A DNA stretch of 64,000 nucleotides from Clostridia bacterium. Lineage in GTDB: Bacteria > Bacillota > Clostridia > Christensenellales > Christensenellaceae. Shown piece by piece: positions 16,296 through 24,277 of the stretch; positions within the stretch are counted from its first letter, which is position 1, and each line of letters opens with the position of its first letter. The notes under the pieces were generated by a model, which was not told the DNA's origin, ran no database searches, and was given only the letters and a program-made list of their open reading frames with translations. Position numbers and translations under genes: made by a program. The stretch covers positions 1 to 64,000 of the forward strand of contig JAFXKX010000019.1 in the NCBI GenBank assembly GCA_017531505.1, given 5' to 3'.

Positions 16296-17402
16296 ATGAT
16301 GGATATGTCGACACAGATATGGGAGTTTGTACTGTATTTTATAGTGACCCTGATTGTGGCTATTGCAGGTGGTGTAATTGCAAGAAAATTAAAAGTACCG
16401 GCAGGCGGTATGCTCGGTGCTATGGTTGCAGTGGCTGCATTTAATATTATTACGGGAAAGGGTCTGTTTCCGACGGAACTGCGTCCGATCGTGCAGATCT
16501 TTTCGGGAGCGCTGATCGGCAATCGTGTATCCAAAAAAGACGTCAAGGAATTGAAAATTATTATATTCCCGACGTTGATTTTGCTGACCTTTATGGTATT
16601 GATGAATGTAACTTTGGGATTTACAGTACATAAGGTAGGCGGATTGGACATTGCGACATCGTTATTTGCAACTTCCCCCGGCGGATTATCCGATATGTCC
16701 CTTCTGAGTGAAGAATTGGGGGCAAATCCCACCTATGTATCGCTGCTGCAGCTGCTCCGCATCATTACGATCTATACCTTTATGCCGGCGATCATCCATA
16801 GACTGTATAAACGGGTGCGCGGCGGTGCCGAACAGAGTTCGGAGAAAAACAATCCGAAAGTGCAGCAGAACACACAGACGGCAGCAGAACTTACGCAGAA
16901 GGAGAAAACAGTTCGTCTGTTGAGCACATTGGGCTGTGGCTTTGTGGGAGGATTGATATTTTACATACTGGATGTGACTGGCGGCCCTATGCTGGGAAGT
17001 ATGCTGGGAACAGCATTGTTTAATATTTTTACAGGGAAAGGTTACTTCCCCAAAACCATACGTAATTATACACAGATCACTTCCGGTGCATTTCTGGGTA
17101 TGCGCATCGACATGGCGAGCGTATTGGGGTTGGGCGGATTGCTTGTTCCCACTGCCATTATGATCGCAGGGGTATTGTTTTTTGCATTGATGACTTCGTT
17201 TATTATGCATAAGATCACCAAACTGGATTATATGATCTGCCTGATGGCCAGCACACCGGGCGGTATGCAGGAGATCTCTTTGCTGAGCGAAGAATTGGGT
17301 GTCGATACGACTAAGGTTGCGGTGATGCAGACAGCGCGATTGATGTTTGTGGTGGCGTTGTTCCCCACGATGATCAGTTTCCTGACCGGCGCATTGGGCT
17401 GA
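16296..17402 (+). CDS. AbrB-family (AmoA-like) membrane protein with duplicated halves
   Basis: The 368-residue integral membrane protein is built of two homologous halves. FNIITGKGLFP / SGALIGNRVS and FATSPGGLSDMSLLSEELG in the first half recur as FNIFTGKGYFP / SGAFLGMRID and MASTPGGMQEISLLSEELG in the second. This is the internal duplication of the AbrB membrane family (unrelated to the AbrB transition-state DNA-binding protein). A transport role is often assumed for the family, but the substrate is unknown. ATG at 16296 has GAGGAG 7 bases upstream. It is a single-gene unit. Confidence 0.88.
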   Translation: MMDMSTQIWEFVLYFIVTLIVAIAGGVIARKLKVPAGGMLGAMVAVAAFNIITGKGLFPTELRPIVQIFSGALIGNRVSKKDVKELKIIIFPTLILLTFMVLMNVTLGFTVHKVGGLDIATSLFATSPGGLSDMSLLSEELGANPTYVSLLQLLRIITIYTFMPAIIHRLYKRVRGGAEQSSEKNNPKVQQNTQTAAELTQKEKTVRLLSTLGCGFVGGLIFYILDVTGGPMLGSMLGTALFNIFTGKGYFPKTIRNYTQITSGAFLGMRIDMASVLGLGGLLVPTAIMIAGVLFFALMTSFIMHKITKLDYMICLMASTPGGMQEISLLSEELGVDTTKVAVMQTARLMFVVALFPTMISFLTGALG

Positions 17403-17440
17403 TATGTGAAGAGAACGTAAATATAATAAGGTATTCTGTT

Positions 17441-17478
17441 AAAAGTCAAGTCTTGCGCATCTGCAAGACTTGACTTTT
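17441..17478 (+). terminator. Terminator after the AbrB-family gene
   Basis: A perfect 16-bp stem AAAAGTCAAGTCTTGC / GCAAGACTTGACTTTT. The T-run is short. The right arm also supplies the -35 (TTGACT) of the next promoter. Confidence 0.8.
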
Positions 17479-17497
17479 GTTGGATTGCCGATACAAT
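17470..17497 (+). promoter_or_regulatory. Promoter of the orphan solute-binding lipoprotein
   Basis: TTGACT (17470-17475), a 16-base spacer and TACAAT (17492-17497). The -35 lies in the preceding terminator stem. Confidence 0.7.
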
Positions 17498-17527
17498 TAT
17501 AACTACTATGGAACAAAGGAGCATATC

Positions 17528-18325
17528 ATGATGGCTCGATGGACAAGATGTTTGGCAGCATTGCTGCTGGCAGTAATGTTGTGTATGACAGTCGGCTGCG
17601 GTAAAAAAGATTCGCATACCGAAGAAATTATAGAACGCGGTACGCTGCGTATTTTGATCAGCCCGGAGTATCCGCCGTATTGTTATTGGGATGCGGACGG
17701 AAATCTGGTCGGTGCAGATGTAGAGTTGGCAAAACAGTTGGCTGCTCTTGTAAGCGCAGAACCTGAGTTTGTGGTAAAGAACTTTGCCGATTTGGAACAG
17801 GCTCTGATAGACGGAGAAGGCGATATCATTCTTTCCGCATATCCTGTAACAGAAACACTGCAGTGCACTTCCTTATATGTAGATGAAGCATTGTATGTGC
17901 TGACTGCGGCGGATAATGAGGATATTCTGACCGAACAGAATCTGGAAGGAAAGATCATCGGTGTGCAAAAAGATACACAGGGTGATATTTATGTGACAGA
18001 TATGGTCAGCGCCAAAAATGTAGAAAGATATACCTATGCCAGCGAAGCGGCACAGGCTTTGGCAGAAGGAAAACTGGAGGCTATCATTACCGATGGTCTG
18101 ACGGCAGGGTATTTGCTGGAACAGTATCCCGATCGGTTCAGAAGAGTCTATATCGGCGAAAATATGCAGCAGTTCTGCGCAGTATTGCCGGAAGGATCTG
18201 ATCTGTATGCAGAAGTGGATTCGATGATTTCCACGGTGAAATCCGGCGAAAAAGTGAAAGACTGGGTACTGGAACATACGATTGCCCCTGCTGAACCGCA
18301 AGACCAAACGACAGAAAACGAATAA
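17528..18325 (+). CDS. Family 3 solute-binding lipoprotein (amino-acid type), orphan
   Basis: The 265-residue protein has a lipoprotein signal (MTVGC lipobox) and a family-3 (amino-acid) binding fold in the normal lobe order. The N-lobe RILISPEYPPYCYWDADG comes first, then the C-lobe LEGKIIGVQKDTQGDIY and EGKLEAIITD. The last approximately 15 residues are an acidic/Gln tail. ATG at 17528 follows AAAGGA. No permease or ATPase is adjacent, and terminators flank it, so it may serve a distant transporter or act as a receptor. Confidence 0.88.
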   Translation: MMARWTRCLAALLLAVMLCMTVGCGKKDSHTEEIIERGTLRILISPEYPPYCYWDADGNLVGADVELAKQLAALVSAEPEFVVKNFADLEQALIDGEGDIILSAYPVTETLQCTSLYVDEALYVLTAADNEDILTEQNLEGKIIGVQKDTQGDIYVTDMVSAKNVERYTYASEAAQALAEGKLEAIITDGLTAGYLLEQYPDRFRRVYIGENMQQFCAVLPEGSDLYAEVDSMISTVKSGEKVKDWVLEHTIAPAEPQDQTTENE

Positions 18326-18330
18326 CAAAT

Positions 18331-18358
18331 AAAAAAACGGCCTTTGGCCGTTTTTTAT
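18331..18358. terminator. Bidirectional terminator
   Basis: AAAAACGGCC / GGCCGTTTTT with a TTT loop lies between two convergent genes, with A- and T-runs on both sides. Confidence 0.9.
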
Positions 18359-18367
18359 TTTTGTTTT

Positions 18368-19474
18368 TTAAGATGAATGAATTGCTTTCCACAGAGAAAT
18401 CGGCAGTTCGGCATCCGAAGTAAAGGGGAGTTCTACTTTCTTTCCGGTTCGGGCGGATTCATAGACGGCATAGACGGCTTCCATCACATCGCGTCCGTTT
18501 TGTGCGCTGAATACAGGCTGAGATCCGTCACGGATACAGTCTATAAAATGCTGCAGTTCCTGCGGATATCCCTGATTAAAGGCTTCTTCATAGATAGTAA
18601 AGGTCCAGCCGGTGGAGAGATCGGCTTTTTCCATGGCATAATCATATCCTTCCGTACTGTAAGTCAATGCGGCATTGCCCTGGAACAGATCTGCATAGGT
18701 AACACCTTTGGTGCCATAGACCTCGATACGGTCGTCCATACCGCCCGGTTTTGCCCAGCTGGTCTCAGAGAGACAGGTGACGGTTTTGCCATCGGCAGTC
18801 TCGTATTCCAAAATGACAACGGCATTGTCTTCGCCCTGCGTGATCTCGTTATGGTATACGGTAGATAAATTGGCCTGTACACTTTTGATGCGGCAGCCTT
18901 TGCCCAGCATCCATTTGAACCAACCGAAACCATGACAGGCAAGATCCAGTACACATCCGCCGCCGGAACGGTGTACATCATAGAACCAAGGGGTATGCGG
19001 ACCGGAATGACGCTCTGCCTGTTTGAGCATATAGACGTCGCCGACCGCGCCGGCATTGATGAGTGCGCGTACGCGTTCGTATTTGGGGGCAAAGCAAAGC
19101 TGCTCCGCATAGAATAGGGTAACGCCCTTCTCACGGGCTGCTGCCAGCATTTCATCTGCCTCACGCAAAGATACACAGAACGGTTTCTCGACAATGACGT
19201 GTTTCCCTGCTTCGATGGCTTTGAGACAATACGCATGATGCAGATAGTTGGGTAAGCAGATATCTACCACATCACAGCCGGATTCACGCAGCAACGCATC
19301 AATATCGCTGTAGTATTGTGCGATTTTGTGCTGTTCGGCAAATTGTTTTGCGTGTTCAGGATTGGGATTCCATACTGCGACAACTTCTGCACCGCGGACA
19401 AACCGCTGGAAAGATTCCATGTGGATATTGCTGATAAAACCGGTACCTAATACGGCTACTTTGATGACGGACAT
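18368..19474 (-). CDS. Gfo/Idh/MocA family oxidoreductase
   Basis: The 368-residue protein has an N-terminal Rossmann motif (VAVLGTGFISNIH), the family signature EKPFC near residue 96 and a C-terminal alpha/beta domain. Such enzymes oxidise sugars or polyols with NAD(P); the substrate cannot be told from sequence. ATG at 19474 is chosen because AGGAGG is 7 bases upstream; an ATG at 19480 is too close to the SD. It stands alone. Confidence 0.9.
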   Translation of the reverse strand: MSVIKVAVLGTGFISNIHMESFQRFVRGAEVVAVWNPNPEHAKQFAEQHKIAQYYSDIDALLRESGCDVVDICLPNYLHHAYCLKAIEAGKHVIVEKPFCVSLREADEMLAAAREKGVTLFYAEQLCFAPKYERVRALINAGAVGDVYMLKQAERHSGPHTPWFYDVHRSGGGCVLDLACHGFGWFKWMLGKGCRIKSVQANLSTVYHNEITQGEDNAVVILEYETADGKTVTCLSETSWAKPGGMDDRIEVYGTKGVTYADLFQGNAALTYSTEGYDYAMEKADLSTGWTFTIYEEAFNQGYPQELQHFIDCIRDGSQPVFSAQNGRDVMEAVYAVYESARTGKKVELPFTSDAELPISLWKAIHSS

Positions 19475-19521
19475 AAACATACCTCCTGCAAGATACTGCA
19501 TCTATAGACGCTTACATCTAT

Positions 19522-19530
19522 ATTATAGCA
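19522..19530 (-). promoter_or_regulatory. Extended -10 promoter of the oxidoreductase gene
   Basis: On the minus strand TGCTATAAT is an extended -10 element 48 bases before the start codon, right after the end of the preceding gene. Confidence 0.6.
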
Positions 19531-19537
19531 AAGAATA

Positions 19538-20257
19538 TCAAGGTGTACAGACTTCTTGCTGTTTGTCAGAGGTGTTTTCCCGGCGGTGTTTTCTGCGTAA
19601 AGAGAAAAAACCGATGACGCAGGTAAACAAAGCGCCGAGGGTATCGACAATGATATCCTCCATAGTATCAGCCACTGCGAGGCGCCCAATCAATTGCGTG
19701 CCGTTTTCCAGCATGAATTTCTGCATATTCATGTGAAAAACACCATCCATGATATATTCGTAGATTTCCCAGATACAGCCTGCAGCCAGGGCAAAACAGA
19801 ATGCAAACAAGGCAATAAAAGCAGGGCTCAAAGATATTTTCACACGACGGGAATCATTCATGATGTCGATGATGGAAAAGCCGAACGCACCCAGCATGAC
19901 TCCGCTGAAGGTGTGCAGGATCAGGTCCCAATGGGGGATCACAAAGTAGAAGTTGCGCACTTCACCAAGGTAGATAGCACAATAAAGGAAGACAAAGTAA
20001 AGCCCTTCCATAAAATTCGGAATGTCGATGCGGAACCGTTTCTCGATAATGGCCGGCAGGAATAATACGGCGATGCCCAACAGACACTGCAGCACCATTA
20101 ATAAATAATCGCTCTTGAGACGTTCGTGAGGCAGGGCATCTGCCGGAGACTCAGGCGCCGTAAACAGTTTGATGACGGCAAAAAATACAGATAGCAGCAA
20201 CATCACAAAACAGATCATACCGAGAATACTTTTGATGGTAACTTTTTGTTTTTTCAT
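19538..20257 (-). CDS. Multi-pass membrane protein of unknown function (DUF2238/YjdF-like)
   Basis: The 239-residue protein has about six hydrophobic segments. Polar residues within the membrane part (WDLILHTFSGVMLGAFGF; AAGCIWEIYEYIMDG; DTMEDIIVDTLGA) look like the conserved acidic/His motifs of YjdF/DUF2238-type proteins; this match is tentative. ATG at 20257 follows AAAGGA with 7-base spacing. The reading frame extends further 5', but that part overlaps sigF and lacks an SD. Confidence 0.75.
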   Translation of the reverse strand: MKKQKVTIKSILGMICFVMLLLSVFFAVIKLFTAPESPADALPHERLKSDYLLMVLQCLLGIAVLFLPAIIEKRFRIDIPNFMEGLYFVFLYCAIYLGEVRNFYFVIPHWDLILHTFSGVMLGAFGFSIIDIMNDSRRVKISLSPAFIALFAFCFALAAGCIWEIYEYIMDGVFHMNMQKFMLENGTQLIGRLAVADTMEDIIVDTLGALFTCVIGFFSLRRKHRRENTSDKQQEVCTP

Positions 20258-20369
20258 TGATAGATCCTTTGTTTGAAATGGTAAAAAGCATTGTAGCACA
20301 GATGATTTCTCGGGAGAATCGGGTTCATATAAATCTTGCATAATGTTCACAGACAGGAAATAAACATGG

Positions 20370-21074
20370 TCAGCAGGAGGATTCCCTCCATACCTGACGC
20401 AGTTTTTCCAATGTCCGATTGAGAATGCGTGAGATCTGTACCTGTGATACGCCGATGCTGTCGGCGATTTCCGACTGGGTCTTGTCGGCAAAAAAGCGCA
20501 GCATCAAAATCCGGCGTTCCCGGGGCGGGAGACATTGCAATTGATGTTTGAGCAGCAGTTTGTCGGTGGCGTATACATCGGTCGGTGCCGGCAATGTATC
20601 GGCAAGCGTCTGTTCGGATCCTTCGCTGACAGGGGTGTCAAAGGACAGTACGGGCCGGCATGATTCGAGGATCAGCGGGATTTCTTCTGCTGCAATATTG
20701 ACGGCAGAGGATAACTCCTGCAGCGTGGGCTTCCTCTGCAATTGTTCCTGTAAACAAGATTGTATCCGGAGAAGCCTGGTATATTGCGCTTTGGTATTGC
20801 GACTTATATGTACGGTGCTGTTGCCCCGCAAAAAACATCGAATCTCGCCGATAATCACAGGGAAGGCATAGGTAGAAAATTTTACACCAAAAGCAGTATC
20901 AAAATTATGGATGGCTTTCCATAACCCCAGACAGCCCAGCTGATAAAGATCGTCATATTCAATACCGGTATGCAGGAAACGGCGGACGATGCTTTTGACC
21001 AAAGGAATATGCTGAGAAAAGAGCGCGGTATCATCGCTGTTTTCGTATATGAAATCGTCCATAGGTTCAGGCAT
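20370..21074 (-). CDS. sigF: RNA polymerase sporulation sigma factor SigF
   Basis: The 234-residue sigma-70 factor has region 2 (DDLYQLGCLGLWKAIHNFD, FSTYAFPVIIGEIR), region 3 and region 4.2 (KTQSEIADSIGVSQVQISR). Its place after spoIIAA and spoIIAB identifies it as SigF, the first forespore sigma factor. ATG at 21074 overlaps the spoIIAB end by 8 bases, which couples translation. SpoIIAB would hold it inactive until septation. Confidence 0.96.
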   Translation of the reverse strand: MPEPMDDFIYENSDDTALFSQHIPLVKSIVRRFLHTGIEYDDLYQLGCLGLWKAIHNFDTAFGVKFSTYAFPVIIGEIRCFLRGNSTVHISRNTKAQYTRLLRIQSCLQEQLQRKPTLQELSSAVNIAAEEIPLILESCRPVLSFDTPVSEGSEQTLADTLPAPTDVYATDKLLLKHQLQCLPPRERRILMLRFFADKTQSEIADSIGVSQVQISRILNRTLEKLRQVWRESSC

Positions 21075-21522
21075 GTATCAGACACTCGGTATTTTGGGAA
21101 AGGATGGTTTTTTCCAATCGTACGACCGTTCCCTGCCCGGGCTGAGAGTGGACAGCGACGGTATCCATAAACGATTGCATGACCGTAAATCCCATGCCCG
21201 AGCGCTCGGCGCTGTTTCCGGTGGAAAAGAAAGGCTGCATGGCTTGTTCGATATTCTCAATGCCGCATCCGAAATCCTGTATTTCAAAGCGGACGGTATT
21301 TCCGTTGATGCTGCCCCGCAGCAGCACCTTACCGCTGCGGGCGGGGTATGCATGTACAATGGCGTTGGTGACAGCTTCAGAGATGGCCGTTTTGATATCT
21401 GTCAATTCGTCGATGGTACAGTCGAGCCGTGCGGCAAAAGCGGCGGCACATACTCTGGCAAACGCCTCATTCTGAGAATGGGCCGGGAAGGTAAGTTCCA
21501 TATAATTGTCTGTTGTTTGCAT
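21067..21522 (-). CDS. spoIIAB: Anti-sigma F factor / serine kinase SpoIIAB
   Basis: The 151-residue GHKL-type kinase has an N-box AISEAVTNAIVHAY and an ATP-lid segment GCGIENIEQA...ERSGMGFTVMQSFMD. It binds SigF and phosphorylates SpoIIAA. ATG at 21522 follows GGAGG. It is close to the usual approximately 146 residues. It is the middle gene of the spoIIA operon. Confidence 0.96.
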   Translation of the reverse strand: MQTTDNYMELTFPAHSQNEAFARVCAAAFAARLDCTIDELTDIKTAISEAVTNAIVHAYPARSGKVLLRGSINGNTVRFEIQDFGCGIENIEQAMQPFFSTGNSAERSGMGFTVMQSFMDTVAVHSQPGQGTVVRLEKTILSQNTECLIHA

Positions 21523-21538
21523 AGTTCCTCCGTGATGA

Positions 21539-21832
21539 TCATAGTTTTTCGATGATGCTGTATAAACCGGACATACGGAACAGCTTATCGATATGGGGAC
21601 TGACATTTTGTACATATAGTTTCCCGCCGCGATCTTTGGCGCGCTTGTATCTGCCGATCAGCAGACCGATACCGGAACTGTCCATCAATGTGACGCGGGA
21701 AAAGTCCAGTATCAATCCGCTGCGGCTGCGATCCAATGCCGCATCCAGCTTTCTGCGCAGGGCAGGGGCATTGTGATGATCCAATTCGCCCTCCAGGGCA
21801 ATGCACAGCGTGTGCAGCGCAGTTTTCTGCAT
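21539..21832 (-). CDS. spoIIAA: Anti-anti-sigma factor SpoIIAA
   Basis: The 97-residue STAS-domain protein contains the phosphorylation motif LMDSSGIGLLIGRYK, with the target Ser at about residue 52. The unphosphorylated form displaces SigF from SpoIIAB. It is shorter than the 117-residue Bacillus protein but has the complete core. ATG follows AGGAGG. It is the first gene of the operon. Confidence 0.95.
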   Translation of the reverse strand: MQKTALHTLCIALEGELDHHNAPALRRKLDAALDRSRSGLILDFSRVTLMDSSGIGLLIGRYKRAKDRGGKLYVQNVSPHIDKLFRMSGLYSIIEKL

Positions 21833-21861
21833 AAGTTACCTCCTAAAAAACCATACAACAT

Positions 21862-21890
21862 CTATTCCGCATTTTCGAAAAAATACCTTG
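21862..21890 (-). promoter_or_regulatory. Candidate sigma-H promoter of the spoIIA operon
   Basis: On the minus strand CAAGGTATT (21890-21882), an 11-base spacer and GCGGAATAG (21870-21862) approximate the sigma-H boxes (RNAGGAWWW / RNNGAATWW). No good sigma-A -10 is seen here, and spoIIA is a known sigma-H target in Bacillus. Confidence 0.5.
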
Positions 21891-21962
21891 ATAGAAAAAA
21901 TACGGCTTTTGACAGCTTTTGCGAAAGAGTATGATTTGCGCATTTTTGGAAATGCTTTGCGT

Positions 21963-24248
21963 ATGAAGAAGAAAAAAACAAGTATTTTCAGAAAGATACT
22001 GACTGTATGTCTGCTGGGGATGACTTGTATGCTGCTGTTTGCGGCGGCATACATTTTGGGGATTCGGGAATGGCAGGTGTTTGATACGGCACAAGTTGCC
22101 GATATGCAGCAGTGCACACTGCTTTATGATGCCGACGGCCGGGTGTATCAGGAACTGTATCATACAGAACGCAGATACTATACCAAACTTGATGCGCTGC
22201 CGGTGTATGTCGGACAGGCCTTTATTGCCATTGAAGATGCCAGATTTTATGAACATGCGGGATTTGATATTGTGCGTATCGGCGGTGCGCTGCTGGCAGA
22301 TCTGAAGAGCGGCAGCTTTTCGCAGGGGGCCAGTACGATCACACAGCAACTGATCAAACTGTCGTATTTACGCAGCGACAAATTGATCAGCCGTAAAGTG
22401 GCAGAGATCCTTATGGCCATTCGGCTGGAAAAGGCGTACAGTAAAGAAGAAATACTGGAACTATATCTCAACCGGGCTTATTTTGGCAGCGGTGCATACG
22501 GGATACAGGCAGCAGCACAGGAGTATTTTTCCATCGATGCGGCAGAACTCAGTCCGGCTCAGGCAGCGATGCTGGCCGGCTTGGTTAAATCTCCATCCGG
22601 GTATGATCCGAGAACTGCCTGGGAGAAAGTGCAGCAGCGGCAGCAGGATGTACTGGAGCAGATGCTGGAACAAGGGTTTTTGTCCCGCAGACAGTATCGC
22701 GAAGCAAAACAGGAATCGCTGGAAATATCTCCGCATCGGGAACAAACATATCAATACGGTTACTATACTGATCAGGTCATACAAGAGGCAGCGGAATTGC
22801 TGACAGTGACATACGCAGAACTCATGGAAGGCGGGTATCGGATCTATACCTATCTGGATACCGCCCAGCAAAGCAGAATAGAAAACTATTGCAGAGATCA
22901 TAAAGCGTTCCCCGCCAATGCAGATGACGGGGAAGTATGTCAATGTGCGGCGGTGGTATTGCATGCAAGGCATAACGGGATCGCTGCTATGGTAGGCGGC
23001 AGAGAACATACAACGCGGCTGGCGTTTAATCGGGCTGTGGCAATGCGCCGGCAGCCCGGGTCAGCCATTAAGCCGGTCATGGTATTTGCGCCTGCCATTG
23101 AATATCTGGATTATCAGACCACTTCGCTGCTGCTGGATGCACCGGAGGATTTTTTAGGTTACACACCGCGGAATGCGGGGGACCATTACCGGGGGTGGAT
23201 CACGCTGCGGGACACGGCAGCGTATTCTGTCAATTTACCCGCGGTCAAATTGCTGAATGAAGTAGGGGTCAACAGAGCAAAACAGTATGCCGCCACGGTA
23301 GGGATCCCTTTTACAGATAAGGATAACAACTTGTCATTGGCATTGGGCGGATTTACCACAGGGGTTTCTCCGCTGGAATTGGCTGCATCGTATATGCCCT
23401 TTGCCAGTGGGGGTTTTTATGATGCACCGGGTACTGTTGCGCGGATAGAAAGCCCGGATGGTACTGTGCTGTACGAGCGGAAAGAAACTCCCAATAATGT
23501 GCTGTCCGAACAAACAGCCTTTTTGGTAAACTCTCTTTTGCAGAGCAGCGTGCAGTACGGTACAGCCAAACGTGTGGGTCAGGCGGAGGTTCCGTTGTGT
23601 GCAAAGACAGGCACCAGTACCTATGACGATGCATCCAATAATAAAGATGCATGGATCGTAGCGTATAATCCGGAATACATCGTCTGCTGCTGGATGGGGT
23701 TTGATAATACGGATGATAAACATTATCTGCAAAAGGGAGTGACGGGCGGTACCTATCCGGCAGATATGGCCGCATGGATTTTTGAGGGAATATATGCACA
23801 AAGAGAAGCACCGGAATTTGAAGTGCCGCAAAGCATTGCAGCGGTGAAGATCGATACATACCGTATGCAGAATAATCTGGAGTTGCGCCCGGCATCTGCA
23901 GATGGGCACAGCGGGACAGAGTATTATAAAAAGACTTGTATTCCCCGGGAACTTGATCCCAAAGCGGATCAAATGCAGGTGAAGGAATGTACAGACGGTG
24001 CGGAAATTTCTTTTTCGGGCAGCGAAGCTTATATATATGCACTGGAGCGGCGCGAAATGGGCGCAGATACCTTTGTATTGCTGTCGAGGCTGCGCGGAGG
24101 AGAAAACTATCTGGATACGGACGTACAGCCGGACAAAGTCTATGTGTATCGCCTGACCCCGGAGGACTTTTATACGCCGCAATATGAAACGCTGTACTTA
24201 TATATACCGGGACAGACTGTGCAGAATACAGCCAATGTGATAGAATGA
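21963..24248 (+). CDS. Class A penicillin-binding protein (transglycosylase/transpeptidase)
   Basis: The approximately 761-residue bifunctional PBP has an N-terminal membrane helix (about 12-32) and a GT51 domain with catalytic EDARFYEHAGFD, GASTITQQL and RKVAEILMAIRLEKAYSKEE. The transpeptidase domain has SAIK (SxxK), SVN and KTGT. It polymerises and crosslinks peptidoglycan. ATG at 21963 begins MKKKK before the helix; the SD is weak, and codons further 5' run into the divergent spoIIA promoter. It is divergent from spoIIA and followed by pepF. Confidence 0.93.
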   Translation: MKKKKTSIFRKILTVCLLGMTCMLLFAAAYILGIREWQVFDTAQVADMQQCTLLYDADGRVYQELYHTERRYYTKLDALPVYVGQAFIAIEDARFYEHAGFDIVRIGGALLADLKSGSFSQGASTITQQLIKLSYLRSDKLISRKVAEILMAIRLEKAYSKEEILELYLNRAYFGSGAYGIQAAAQEYFSIDAAELSPAQAAMLAGLVKSPSGYDPRTAWEKVQQRQQDVLEQMLEQGFLSRRQYREAKQESLEISPHREQTYQYGYYTDQVIQEAAELLTVTYAELMEGGYRIYTYLDTAQQSRIENYCRDHKAFPANADDGEVCQCAAVVLHARHNGIAAMVGGREHTTRLAFNRAVAMRRQPGSAIKPVMVFAPAIEYLDYQTTSLLLDAPEDFLGYTPRNAGDHYRGWITLRDTAAYSVNLPAVKLLNEVGVNRAKQYAATVGIPFTDKDNNLSLALGGFTTGVSPLELAASYMPFASGGFYDAPGTVARIESPDGTVLYERKETPNNVLSEQTAFLVNSLLQSSVQYGTAKRVGQAEVPLCAKTGTSTYDDASNNKDAWIVAYNPEYIVCCWMGFDNTDDKHYLQKGVTGGTYPADMAAWIFEGIYAQREAPEFEVPQSIAAVKIDTYRMQNNLELRPASADGHSGTEYYKKTCIPRELDPKADQMQVKECTDGAEISFSGSEAYIYALERREMGADTFVLLSRLRGGENYLDTDVQPDKVYVYRLTPEDFYTPQYETLYLYIPGQTVQNTANVIE

Positions 24249-24277
24249 ATATATCCAAAGAACACAGGAGGGATACT

